A stretch of DNA of 64,000 nt from Kryptolebias marmoratus (GCF_001649575.2 NC_051438.1:9931445-9995444); one strand, 5' to 3'. Counted from the first letter of the stretch, positions 34,367 through 55,361 are shown. The notes: a model not told the origin generated them from the sequence alone. Numbers and translations: made by a program.

Positions 34367-35124
34367 ACCTCTACAGAACGCCGTGTCGAGAGCATTGTGC
34401 TGAGTTTCCTGTCGCCTGACATCATCTCCTGTTTGCAGCAGCCATTCCCAGCAGCTGACACATTAACTCCGGGATGCTTTACAAAGGACGAGAAGATGAA
34501 AGGGCGCTGAGATAACATCATCGCGTCACAAAATAAATCAATAAATCTCCGGCTCACAAATGGCAGCCCGCGCTGAATTGCGCTGCCATGAATAAGTAAT
34601 GAGAGTTACGCAAATGTTTCTCCCACTTGGCCACGCTGGAGTGCGGGCTGTTCACTCCCGCTTCCTGATGTTTTGAAGTCCAAAGATGCAAGCTTGTTTT
34701 TTTTTTTGTTTTGTTTTTTCTTTCCCTCTCGCTCTCTTCCCGGCGTGCTGCAGACAGCCTGCGCGTGCACGTGTCCCTTCGGTCGTGTCTGAATGAAGTG
34801 GGAGGAAATTCGATTGTGTCGAGTCACCTGCGAAAAGGGAGCGAGACGAAGTTGATGAGAGGGTGGGGGGAAGATAATAAGAGACGGATCAAACGGATGA
34901 TCAGAGCTGAAAACGGGGATGGAAACATTGCGTGGTGTTACTGTGGTCTCTAGTGGCTGATCTCGGTGGTACACGTCCAACATGGGTGATCCTCTCTACA
35001 TTTGTCAAGATAAACACTTTACCACAGCGTCTACACACGGATCTTTCTCTGCTTGTTGAAAAAAAAATGGACAAAAAAAACCTGTCCAACGTGGCCCACG
35101 AGTCACCGGATGCAAACTTCGGCA

Positions 35125-37822
35125 TCAACCCAGTTCAGAGGTGTGATGCTTCAAATAGTTCCTCAGGATTGGAGGGATGCTCAGACTGTCGATTGCAGGG
35201 TCCTTATTGGCGAAAGGGAGGCCTCTTCGGATTGCCAGTCGAGCCTGTGACATCAGTGTCCTGGGACAAACTGAAAAACACAATAAGTGACTAAACAGAG
35301 ATGAATCTAAAGCCTAGCATTCTTTAAGGGAATCTGTATCAACACCAGAGCTTTAAACTAAGATCTTCTAGAGAGAAGGGATGAAGTTGTAGCAGTTTGG
35401 GTCAAACTTTGTAAATGACGTCATGTGTGACCTCATGTGATGTGAGTCTTACGTGATCTATTGGTGCTTGAAGTGTGTGTTGAGGCACATCAAATTTAGC
35501 TCAGCAACTGTAGACCTTTTGCTATTTTCGTGTTGACTAATATTAGCTGTGGTGGCCATCTTAAATGAAGTGGACTCCAAAAGTTAATCTGTTGTAGACG
35601 TAGACCCGCTGTTTACTTCATGAGAGTTTCATGAAAATCCATCCAGTGGTTTCTAAGACATTTTGCAAACAGACAGACAGAGCTGATTGTTCTAGATCTG
35701 ATCTGATCTCACCTCTCGCCTTGAGCAGCAGCAGCAGAGCTTCATTCTGCTTTGTAGTTTTGTCGATGATGAGTGTAGGTAAGCACACGTCTGCCCCAAA
35801 GTCTATGAGGAGCTGAATGTACTCGACTCCACAGCCGTAACGGAGGCACACCTCCAGGACCGTCTTGGGCTGCTTGATGCGGGCCAGCATCTTCTCATCC
35901 GTGCAGTTGTAGTCGGGGTTGGCCCCGTGGAAAAGCAGCAGCTTAAAGCAGTCCAGGTGGCCATACACCGCCGAGATGTAGAGGGGGCCCCTGCAGGTCG
36001 TGGCGTTGGAGGCCCACTCGGGGACCTTGGGTCTGACGTCCACCTCAGCTCCGAAGCGCAGCAGCTCTCGGAGCACCTCCACGTCGCCCTCGCGGGCGGC
36101 CGTCAGCACCGGGGAGCAGTTGTTGTACTGGCTGCCGTTCGGGTCGGCGCCGGCTTTCAGCAGGGCGACCACACAGTCCAGATGTTTGCCACTGACGGCT
36201 GTGAACAGAGGCGTCTGGGCCTTCACGTCCAAAATGTCCACCTGGATTCAAACGGGAGCAGCGTTAAAATAAAAATCCTAAAACACTCCACAGAAAATCA
36301 TCCGTTTAGTTTTGTAGTTGTGTTTTGTGTAGTGTTTGCACTTCGGCACCACTACAAGTTGCCTTTTTATTTCATGTATCGAATAACCATTTCAATAATC
36401 AAATATATGATTTGTTGTTTTTTTTATTCATTCCATCCATGATGGAAGTGACAAAGGTAAGTATACAAGTGATTTGATTAAAGTTCACCACTCTGAAGGT
36501 GTTTTTGTTTCAGGAGTTGATTCAGTCTGTCTTTGAGTCCAAAATAAAGTTGGAACTCTACAGCTTATCGGGTTTATAGAGTCAGCCTAAAGCTTCAGCA
36601 CTTTGAAGTGATCATTTCATCATTTAACATGTAATATCTTACCTGTCGTAGATAGCCTTAGTTGACTTTGACTGGCCTTAGTTTGATGAATCAGAGTTTA
36701 ATTCAAGCTAACAGCTCGTTCGAATGAGGCCAAAATCAACGTGGATCACTGATGTCTTAAAACAAATTCATTTCATTTTACTTTATTCGAGACATGTACG
36801 TCCATACTGACGATAAAAACTAAAGAAAACAGGAAAAATGTGACTGCTGTTGAGCTTTAGTTGTTGTTTTGGTCCCGTGGTTGTTTAAAGTGCTTTATAA
36901 AGAGAGCTGGTATGGTGTGGTTATTTGTCCTTGCTAACAACTATAGATTTTTATTTAAATAACTCTTAAATGTGAATTTGCCAGCATTGTAAGTAGTAGG
37001 GTTGTGTATCTTTGGTCTGTAAAGATCCATCCATCCATTTTCTTTACCCTAGTGAATCGAGTTTTACTAAACCACTAAAAAAACATTTAAGAATTGAGTT
37101 GTTTCAAGACAGCAGCGACCTCTTTTAGTCGGACTGAGCTATCTGCAACAGGTGACATATTATTTGTTCATGATTTTCCTGCAGAACCTCACTTCCAAAG
37201 ACCTGAACTGTCCCTTGAATGTGTTTTCAATGGATGGGTAATATGCTGTGCTCCTGGCTGCCAGTGAGGGGCGCTCCTTTACCAAAACCTGCTGATTTGA
37301 CGTCCACTTGACAGTGGATAGTCCTTTAGTTCACACTTACACGTTTGCTTTAAGTGAAAATGGCTGCAGCTTTATTGCACAAATTGGAAATTATGGACAA
37401 TTATTCATCCCATTTAGCTAATAAGTGAATCACAAATGACAGAAATAGTTTAGAAAATGAGTCTTTGAGCTGAGTTGAGTGCTGGGTGAGCAGCTCAGGT
37501 TATTAAACAAGACAGCTGTGTCCATAGCGGGCCTTACCTCTGCGCCGTGCTCCAGCAGCAGCTCCAGGCACCTCAAGTGTCCCAGAGCAGCGGCGGTTCG
37601 CAGGGGGGTCACGGGGACCCCCCAGCCACTGCGCGCGTTGATGCACCTCCTGTACTCCTCCTGAGACAGGAGCTCAGAGAGCAGTGGGGCGTCGTCGCCG
37701 CTCACTGCGCCGTTCAGGGCCTGACACAGCTCGCCGTCCCCGTCCTCCTCCTTGGGCTGGAGCAGCGAGAAGATCTTGGAAATGTCCATCAGGCTCATGT
37801 TGACAGCTCGTCCCAGGGCCAT
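35125..37822 (-). CDS. asb12: ASB12, ankyrin repeat and SOCS box protein
   Basis: ASB proteins are substrate adaptors of Elongin BC-Cullin5 ubiquitin ligases: the ankyrin repeats bind the substrate and the SOCS box binds Elongin C and Cullin 5. Coding exons, in transcript order, are 37822-37538, 36241-35713 and 35270-35125. Junctions are GT/AG and phases fit, giving 319 residues (human about 309). The N-terminus MSLMDISKIFSLLQPKEED matches human MNLMDITKIFSLLQP; an in-frame upstream ATG with a good Kozak context (37822) adds eight residues. Ankyrin repeats cover about 65-270 (TPLRTAAALGHLRCLELLL, TPLFTAVSGKHLDCVVALL, GPLYISAVYGHLDCFKLLL). The short last exon codes the SOCS box: TLMSQARLAIRR (BC box, about 276-287) and LSIPPILRNYLKHH (Cul5 box, about 301-314). 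A likely non-coding leader exon has its donor at about 37995 (AAG|GTAAGT). A family B repeat sits in intron 2. Confidence 0.93.
35480..35690 (-). repeat. Dispersed repeat family B, reverse copy in ASB12 intron 2
   Basis: On the - strand the segment reads CCACTGGATGGATTTTCATG, AAACTCTCATGAAGTAAAC, CTACGTCTACAACAGATTAA and AAGATGGCCACCACAGCT. These are the landmarks seen in the copies at 41.1 and 45.0 kb. Only the first half of the family is present. Confidence 0.7.
36520..37215. repeat. Family A repeat with inverted arms in ASB12 intron 1
   Basis: The left arm (about 36520-36740) contains GTAATATCTTACCTGTCGTA followed by GATAGCC. The right arm (about 37090-37215) contains GAGCTATCTGCAACAGGTGA, CATATTATTTGTTCATGA and AGACCTGAACTGTCCC, roughly its reverse complement. 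Between the arms are AT-rich DNA and a short LINE-tail scrap. The arms are diverged. Confidence 0.5.
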
Positions 37823-39800
37823 GGTCCAACATCAAGCTCGCTCCATCGGCAGCGACACCGTCGGCGTGCCCGGCGATGCTCAGGTTCACAGATTTCTAGC
37901 AGCAAGGGTTTCTTAAAAATCCCTTGGAGCTTTTGTCGGAGGTCTGCGCTGTCACCAAGAGCCGAACTGGAATTCACAGCAGCAGGACACTTACCTTAAC
38001 TCGGTGCCTCGGCTTCCAAGGAAATCAGGGTTACGCCTTTAAAACTCCGTTATAAGTCACATAAAGAAGGAGAGGTCCTCCAAGGAGTGTGTGAAGCTTC
38101 TACTCTGAGCTGTGAAAAGTCCAGTATGTGCTCTGGGTGTGTGTGTGTGTGTGTTTGTATAGTGACTGACAATGGGGGCCAAAGCTTCTTTTTTTGGGGG
38201 GGGTGGGTAGGTGGGGGCTAATTTTAGGTCACACAAGGGCCTGGCTCAACTTCCATTCTGGGAGAGCCGCGGCCCAGGTTTAAATTTAGAAAGGTGATAG
38301 AGCTGCGACACCGTGGCTGCTGAGTGGGACTCAGAATAACCAAACATACATCTCTGAAAAACACCAGTAAACCTGAAGCTCCTTCACGCCACGGTTCGCC
38401 CTGTGACATGGCGGCATGAACCACTGCTTCTCGGAAAGACACCGGTGGAGAAAATATCTCCATTAAAAGCTCCTTCCTGTACTGCTGCTCCGATCCCCCC
38501 CCACCTCCCCCAGTGTCAGCTGTGTGGCCGTCTGAAGCCTTAGAAGAGAACCCAGTCAGCTGTCTCTCCCCCCCTCATCCTCCCCCACCAAACCCACCCA
38601 TGTCTTCTTACTGTCCCGTGTTTAGACAGCAGGCTGAGACACACTGCATTATTTCGGCAGATGGCAGACTGTCAGATTTATGCCGACGACGAGCGGCCTT
38701 CCTCGTTCCTCCGAACGCACAAACAAGAAGAAAACTCCCTGTGAATGTCCAAAAGTGCAACTTTCTGCACCGTGTTCCAAGGGCTGTGACTTCGATTAGT
38801 TATGGCGCAACCATTTTATTTTGGTCGTGCACATCTTTAACCTGCTCGTTTTGTTTTGTTTGTTTGTTTTGTTTGATTGTTTTAATTCACCAGCAGAACA
38901 CTTTCAACTGTTGAGTGCTGACTGACTGCTAAAACTTCTATTGCTAAAGTTTGCTGAAGAATAATTTGTTAAAGTCAAAACAAGCAGAACAGGAGATGAG
39001 CAAAACCTTAGCTAAAAGCTAAAATAAGCAAAACAACTTGTCATATTTCCTACATAAAACAATGTGGACTTTAGCTCAAAGCTAAGACGAGTAAAAGAAG
39101 ACAAAAATAGAGCCAGTATACTGAAGTAGACTGCAGAGAACAATCTTTCTGAATGAACTGAAGAGGTCTACATGTATTTATATAGGGTTTTCTGTTTAGA
39201 AATAAAGTTAAATCATTTAAAAAGTATATAAGTTACAAATACTAAAACTCATAGCTCACTATTCCTGATTGAGACGAATCTTTTGACATAAATGGTTAAA
39301 ATAGCACAAAGTAAGCAGAAGTAGTTTGACTGCAGAAAAAAAAAAAAAAAAATACAGAAGAAGAGGTAATAAACAAGAGAACAACAATGTGAATGGTGAG
39401 CCGTTCGCCCTCTGTTTCTGTCACGTCATTGTCTGCAGCTTCGGAAAGAAAATCCATCAAAACGTGCTGCTCCAAGTAGTAGTGTTCGTTCACCTGTGGT
39501 AGGAGTACTTTGTACACGTTCACAAAATCTGTGGAAACACGTCCACCAGGACAATGGCTCCGAACAGGTGAGAAAACCCAGCCCTCTGTGGAGCTCTGTG
39601 CCTTAGATAGAAAAAGATACATAAAACACCGTGGACACATGAAACCTGATGCGTGACGATCAGACACTTCTGTAACTATACAGTTCAGGATTATTATTTT
39701 CAAGCCGGTGTACAGTTTTCTCACAGGCTGTTGTCTTTGCTCCGTGTTTCTGTCTGTCTTATCAAAAGTGCTTTCAGGAAGTCACTGACGAAGGTGTGTG

Positions 39801-39977
39801 GTTGCCACGGTGACCCTGATGACCCACTGACAGCGACTACCAGACACTACTGCCATTATGGTTCCAGCTGGTGACTGCTTATCTGACACTTACTTTCTAG
39901 TCGGTGTTTCTGTCTGTCTTTCTTAAGTTTGCCATCAGGGAGCAAGACACACAGATGTGTGTGGTTACCGTGGTAAC
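39801..39977. promoter_or_regulatory. Two X-box-like (RFX) palindromes
   Basis: GTTGCCACGGTGAC at 39801-39814 and GTTACCGTGGTAAC at 39964-39977 both fit the RFX X-box consensus GTNRCC-N(0-3)-RGYAAC, one loosely and one well. They sit in two diverged copies of a local duplication (shared GTGTTTCTGTCTGTCTT start), about 0.8-1 kb upstream of the ORF at 40807. Confidence 0.45.
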
Positions 39978-40550
39978 TAATCTTTTTTATACACTTCTTA
40001 AACAGTCTATACATTAGGCACTTTGTCACCTTAGATTATTGCAAAAGTAAGACCCCCAATTATTATTGGAAATTTATGTATTTTAGAATTTTGGGCAGTC
40101 GCTGCATCGGTCCCCCCTTTCGAAATTTCTTCAGAAATGTTCCAGTTGTCTTTTTCCTTCCTAAAATCAACATCATATATAGCTGCATCATTAATGAGTC
40201 TGTACTCGGTGCATTTAATGAAACCATGACTGTTGAGGCCTCCTTTTCGCTGCAGACATGTGCTGACTGGTCCAAGCAGCAGAAACCCAGGTGCAACTGA
40301 TTACATTAAATGCTCTCACGATGGGGCCATCATTACCGTGCACAGTGGTGCTTTTCCTGCCGACGTGCCACAACAGCACAACTAAGCGAAAAACAACCAG
40401 TGGTGAACGTGGAATGTGAAAGTTACATGCAGCGTACTGTTTGTTGCTTTCCTATAGCAGTATTAAACTCTATAAACATATGAAGACATTTCAAGTAAAA
40501 CATCTAGATAAAAACTTTCTTTGGTTGAAATTCTTCAATTTCTCTCGCCG

Positions 40551-40568
40551 GCCACTAGATGGCGGTAG
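40551..40568 (+). promoter_or_regulatory. CTCF-like site
   Basis: GCCACTAGATGGCGGTAG matches the core of the vertebrate CTCF motif (CCACTAGATGGC variant). It lies about 240 bp before the start of the unrecognised ORF. One motif match is weak evidence by itself. Confidence 0.35.
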
Positions 40569-40806
40569 AGGCGCACTGGTGGCAGGAAGTGCCGCGATGG
40601 TAAACAAAACAGAAAAAGCCATTTTCTTAATGTGTTCTGTTACGGCTAAATATTAGCTCAGTTACATTCTTAGAAGTCATTTTAAGACTTTTTAATAATA
40701 TTATTATTAATACCGGTAATGGCTTCATGCTAGCGCCGGCAAAGCACATCTTATCGTCGTTGTTTTGTCCTGCTTGTTCATTTATTTTATATTAAAATAA
40801 TACAAA

Positions 40807-41724
40807 ATGAACGCGGAAGAAGCGTTTAAAAACTACTGCAGCGCCATGACTTTTCGTGTCAGGAACAAACACACGTCCTTTCAGCCCCGTGAGAAGCGCA
40901 GGGAGAGACTCGGGCAGCGAAACAAAACGACGAGCCGGACCGGTGAGACCGAAACTGAGGAGACAGCTGAGTCCGGGGGACAGAGGACGGACCGCAGGGG
41001 AGTCCAGTCCTCCACATATCTGGGTCAAGGTCTCAGTGTCCAGCCTGCCCCCCTTCAGCTCGTTGCAATGCTGAGGCTGAAAGCTTTCAGTGAGAAGATG
41101 AGACGAGTAAGGAAGCGTCTTTCTGCAGATGGTTCAGCCATTGTGTGTGTCTGTTAGCAAAATATCTCATGGACCACTGGACAGATTTTAATGAAGCTTT
41201 CAGGAAATAATCATGGCATGTAGATCTACAGCTCATTAACTTGTAAGCTAGCTAATTGACATCAGCCAGCACAGAAATGACTATAACTCAGTCCAATTTA
41301 CAGATAATGAGCCTAATTTTGACGTGGTAGTCGCTGAGAGTCATTCGCAACGCGTACTCCGAGCGTGCCACCCTAGAGATCGTGCGGGTCGTTTTTTTTA
41401 AGGCTTGCCCGATACGGCTGTAACTCCGTCCCGTCTCCTCGTGCGAGATTCGTCCAAAACTCTGACGATGAGCGTTTCTCCAGTGCCTTCCTGTTTTCGT
41501 GTTTGTTGTGGTGACAGGATGCCGAGGCGGAGCTCCCGGGTCCGTGTGCCTGCAGGGCGTGTGAGGAGGAACAGGCTTCGCTGGCCTTGACCACTTTTAT
41601 CTGCAGGAGGAAGACACAACTGCAGCTCCAAAAGCACCGAAGGACAGACAAAACACCAACTTCAGTGAGCGGCTTTAAGGGCAGATTACTTCTGGCGGCC
41701 ACATTAATATTTATGACACTCTGA
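40807..41724 (+). CDS. Unrecognised two-exon ORF (168 residues)
   Basis: Exon 1 (40807-41106) starts at an ATG with A at -3 and codes exactly 100 residues (MNAEEAFKNYCSAMTFRVRN... to ...LKAFSEKMRR), ending in phase 0 at a strong donor, CGA|GTAAGG. After a 411-bp intron filled by a family B repeat, an acceptor (GGTGACAG) opens exon 2 (41518-41724). Exon 2 continues in the same frame for 68 residues to TGA. It begins DAEAELPGPCACRACEEEQ and has two close Cys pairs that could bind metal, then a basic stretch (CRRKTQLQLQKHRR). Exon 2 could instead end at a donor TCA|GTGAGC near 41665. The protein is highly charged, Arg/Lys/Glu/Thr-rich and probably partly disordered. I do not recognise the family. 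Human has MTMR8 in this interval, and this is not MTMR8. Confidence 0.4.
41140..41480 (+). repeat. Dispersed repeat family B, copy in intron of unrecognised ORF
   Basis: Landmarks present are TAGCAAAATATCTCATGGAC, CAGATTTTAATGAAGCTTTC, AATTTTGACGTGGTAGTCG, CTGAGAGTCATTCGCAACGC and GATACGGCTGTAACTCCGTC. It fills almost the whole intron between the two exons of the 40807-41724 ORF. Confidence 0.7.
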
Positions 41725-41868
41725 ATGTTTAGACTAATTGTCTGATTATCCTCTCTGTTCCAGGATTAGCCTCCTGTTGGAGGGAGCTGGCGCAAAAAAT
41801 CTCCCAGATCCTTCCGATGCCCCTCGCTGGATTTGGGGAGGAACTTCTTTGGTGAAAATATGCGGGTC

Positions 41869-41952
41869 ACAGCAACCTGGGGTTGCCTTAGCAACCACTA
41901 AGGAACGTGGAGTTGCCCTGGCAACAGATGAAATGAGGGGTTACCCTGACAA
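41869..41952. promoter_or_regulatory. Cluster of X-box-like (RFX) palindromes
   Basis: GTTGCCTTAGCAAC (41882-41895) and GTTGCCCTGGCAAC (41912-41925) are good inverted X-box matches with centres 30 bp apart. GGTTACCCTGACAA (41939-41952) is a weaker third. They lie downstream of the unrecognised ORF and about 0.3 kb beyond the 3' end of ZC4H2. Tandem X-boxes are typical of RFX-controlled (often ciliary) genes, but no promoter could be assigned. Confidence 0.45.
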
Positions 41953-42240
41953 AAACGCTACAGGAACTCATTTAACAAACCCTCGCTGTCCTTTTTTTTT
42001 TCTCCCCCAGACAAGACAGCTGCAGACATGACAGTATATGTCAGTATTAATAGAGTGAAAGGTACGGCGACGTGGCACTGTCAAACATGTTACTGCGTCC
42101 TTACTTTCAAACTCGAGCTGAGCCCCTGAGCGCTCACCCCCGCTCGGGCGCCATTTCCGTTAAATTGCCGTGACGTCCGTGTCTAGAATTTGCTCGGAGC
42201 ACATAAAAGACAAACTAACAAGGTTCGTAGAAAACATCAA

Positions 42241-42246
42241 TTTATT
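42241..42246 (-). terminator. zc4h2: ZC4H2 poly(A) signal
   Basis: TTTATT on the + strand (AATAAA on the - strand) lies about 525 bp past the ZC4H2 stop codon, a reasonable 3' UTR length. It is the best candidate for the transcript end. Confidence 0.45.
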
Positions 42247-42769
42247 TTCTCTTGCCCGTATTAAAGTGAAACACGACAACACTGTTCAAAGCAAACGCGC
42301 CTGGCCCTGTGCCCAGTTTTGGTGGTCACTTTGAGCACTGTAGACCTAAAACAACATCGTAGTTAACTTGGCAATTAAAACCATTTTGACTATATTGGCA
42401 CTAAAACACACAACAGCCACGGCAGCGGGCATGCACTGCAGGAAACGAAGAGCACAGGAACACATCTAAGGCATCGAACAAAGAGGGGCGACGTTATTAA
42501 GACAAGTTCACGTTTGCATTATTGCGTTTACACCGTCCAAGGGCTCGTCAACTACTACGGGAGTTGCACATAAACACACTGGAAGAAGCGCTGATGAACA
42601 CAGACAACAAAATGACATCACTATATCTATAATCAACTGTTGACAGGTCCTAAACGATTCCCTAAAAACAGTTTACTCAAGTGAAGACTGAGTGGAAAAA
42701 CGTCCCGAAGCACAGAGCTTTGATTTCAGTCACGTAGGGAGGCGCGCGCGGCTGATCCGAGAGCTGGGT

Positions 42770-53148
<10,379 letters not shown>

Positions 53149-53740
53149 GGCTGAAGCGCCTTTCCCACTGTCGTTCGGCTAACCGGCTTCGTTACCCCGC
53201 AAGGCCACAGACGGTGGTCTCCTGGTAATAAAAAAAGGAAAAAAAAATAACAGACACACAATAGCCTGCGTGAGCGCGCACAGAAGCACGCGCCCGCGAG
53301 GTGAAACCGCGGTAAGTTTGGACGAGTTGAACCAAAACACCCCTGTTTGACATGAACTTAGATCATATAAAGTGTGTTTCTTCCACTCCTCAGTCTTTAT
53401 CTAAACAGTGTGCACATGTGTAAAGTAATCAAGTAAATGTAAAAAAGTAAAAAACCTGAGCATTGTTATCGTTACTATTAAAGGTACTCATTGCACTGCC
53501 CTGAAGCTTTTGGTCCAAACACAAAAAATATCAAATAATAAACGGAATCCCAATTTTTTTCTCTCTCTAATATCAATGTGTCCTTAAATTAAAATTTCTG
53601 AACAGCTGTTAACTACCACGTGGGTTTGTTTACCTACTGAAACAGCTGATGTGACTGAAAATAGGTCAACAATGGCGACGTCCACCGAAGAGCTGGTTGA
53701 GATAGAGAAGTCCGACAGTCTTGATGTATTGGTACATATT
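53149..53740. promoter_or_regulatory. ZC4H2 promoter region, possibly bidirectional
   Basis: The 150 bp upstream of the ZC4H2 start (read leftwards) is CpG-containing (GTGAGCGCGCACAGAAGCAC, GCCCGCGAGG). It continues into AT-rich DNA with a CACGTG E-box near 53619. A short ORF on the + strand opens at 53672 (MATSTEELVEIEKSDSLDVL), before a weak donor TTG|GTACAT at 53731. It could be the first exon of a divergent transcript, but no downstream exon was found. Confidence 0.4.
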
Positions 53741-54924
53741 TACACTCAAAATTGTTTAGTAAAGTATGTAAATAAAAGTATTTTGTTTACAGTGAACACG
53801 TACCCACATTTCAGAGCTGCATATCAATATATCTGAAAAACTACTGGAGTAAACACTTTCAAACTGCACCGTTCAGGGTAACCTTTTTATGTTTGATTTC
53901 ATAGTCTGCATTGAGTACCTTTAAAAAAGGAAATAAAGACCTAACATGTGAGAGATATACATATAATAATCAAAGAAAATTTGCGAACTCAAAACAATTT
54001 CTTCAGGTCTTTGTGGCTGTCAGGTCTGTTAGCCCTTGTAGCGTTCATAAGCATGATGGGTTTCTTATTAGACCTTTTCCATTTATGAATATTGAATTTT
54101 CCCAACAAAATAAAAAGTTTCAAAATAAAATCATGGTTTTTCCTCATCTTTTCTTTCACAGAACAATATATTTTTTTGTCCTGTAAATTAGCATGGTATC
54201 ACCAAATAATTCTAATAAATGTTCACCTCCAGTTCCAAATAATTTCACATAAACACATTCATTAAAAAAAAGATGTAATAGTTTCAGAAACAGTAAGATA
54301 CAGGATTCATCCAAATCATTTCTCTACTTTTTGAGTAATTGGTTTGTTGGATGAACTGGATGAATTATTGTAGAGTAGGCTTCTTGACCTTGTCGGTAAT
54401 TAAATATTTTTGTTATTTTGGGTCCGTACAGATTTCCAATTAATGTTCCTAAATTGGTTGTTTCAGTAAAACAGGGAGAGAGCATTAACAGAGCGGTGAA
54501 TCATACATCTTAAAAATTTGTTTTTCCATTTTGTTAATCTTGTATATTGATACCATTTAAAACTGAAATACAAGGTTCCTCTTTAACTGTCTGTTACACT
54601 GAAATGCGAACAGACTCGCTCCACACAGGCTGTGAACGGTCCAGCTTGTAAAGACAGGAAGGAGAGCAGAAAACCAAAACAATACTGTTTTTTTTTTTTT
54701 TTTTAACTTTAGGCCATCAGGACAAAACTGAAGAGGTACTCTAATCACATTAAATAAAACAGCAACACAATAGTGAATAGATTATAAACGATGGTCTGGA
54801 GATTAATATCTGTACTCAAACGGAAAATGGAGTTAAACTATCAAGAATTTTTGGCAGTTCCAACAACAACATCTGTCAGCACTAAAAGTCACAGGGCAGG
54901 TCATTGATTTACTCTCACTGACCA

Positions 54925-55200
54925 AAAAGAAATGGTCAGATTTGGACTAATTTGGACCGCATGCAGAGCAGTGATGGGTATGTACATGATTTGATTTGCA
55001 AGCAGCTGGCACCAGAAGGGAGAAATAGTGGCATGACAAGTAGAATGGTAGTGTTATCAGGTAGTTGCCAGAGTATCCAAGAGTCAGTCGAAACAATATG
55101 CGAAGGACCGCAGACACAGAGCATGCAGGATTTGTGTAGGTGCCCGGATGTGGGGCATACAGATGTCACAGTGGCCAGAGGTTGGAACCGATGAGAGCAC
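54925..55200 (+). mobile_element. Tc1-like remnant, N-terminal part
   Basis: TAGAATGGTAGTGTTATCAG, GTAGTTGCCAGAG and AGTCAGTCGAAACAATATGC parallel the remnant at 14570-14700. They read like the HTH region of a Tc1-like transposase (the RMVVLSGSCQS frame). The C-terminal part is probably the piece at 56330-56650, with other DNA inserted between. Confidence 0.45.
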
Positions 55201-55361
55201 ATCAACACACAGATTGGGTTTTTCTACTAAAGAGGTTATAGCGCTGGAACACTCCCGGTGCTAGAGCTGGTTCTTAATTGGTTCTTTAAAACTCAAGTGA
55301 AGAACCAGTTTAGTTTTCTACAGCCAGAGAACCAACTTCATTAAGCCAAGTCATTAAATGG

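Larger units (their letters stand above)
28401..34385 (+). other. arhgef9: Probable ARHGEF9 3' UTR
   Basis: No coding exon was found between the ARHGEF9 stop and two closely spaced AATAAA signals at 34322-34327 and 34361-34366. The last 450 bp (about 33.9-34.37 kb) are repeat-free with AT-rich, UTR-like composition. The stretch also holds both assembly gaps (29434-29954, 31843-31896), a CT/GC microsatellite and a dead Tc1-like element. One 6-kb UTR is inferred from the lack of earlier convincing signals; a shorter transcript is possible. Confidence 0.5.
37823..40806. other. Upstream of ASB12: leader, promoter and intergenic DNA
   Basis: The first 250 bp probably hold the ASB12 leader on the - strand. 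The rest has no supported exon. It contains a GT repeat near 38138-38154, an A-run near 39334, a diverged local duplication (39742-39815 and 39900-39980) carrying RFX-like palindromes, and a CTCF-like word at 40551-40568. Open frames here are low-complexity and unlike any protein I know. Confidence 0.5.

Noticed and set aside
34932..35294. 120-residue + strand frame overlapping the last ASB12 exon
   Set aside because: The - strand codes a clear SOCS box with matching splice phase, so the + frame is its shadow.
35927..36442. 171-residue + strand frame and others over ASB12 exon 2
   Set aside because: They are antisense shadows of the ankyrin-repeat exon.
38513..38914. 133-residue + strand frame upstream of ASB12
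   Set aside because: It is Pro-, Cys- and Phe-rich, with a tail generated by GTTT repeats. It has no motif and no splice partner.
41373..41702. 109-residue - strand frame over exon 2 of the unrecognised ORF
   Set aside because: Part of it comes from the family B repeat, and the + strand explains the region better through matching splice phases.
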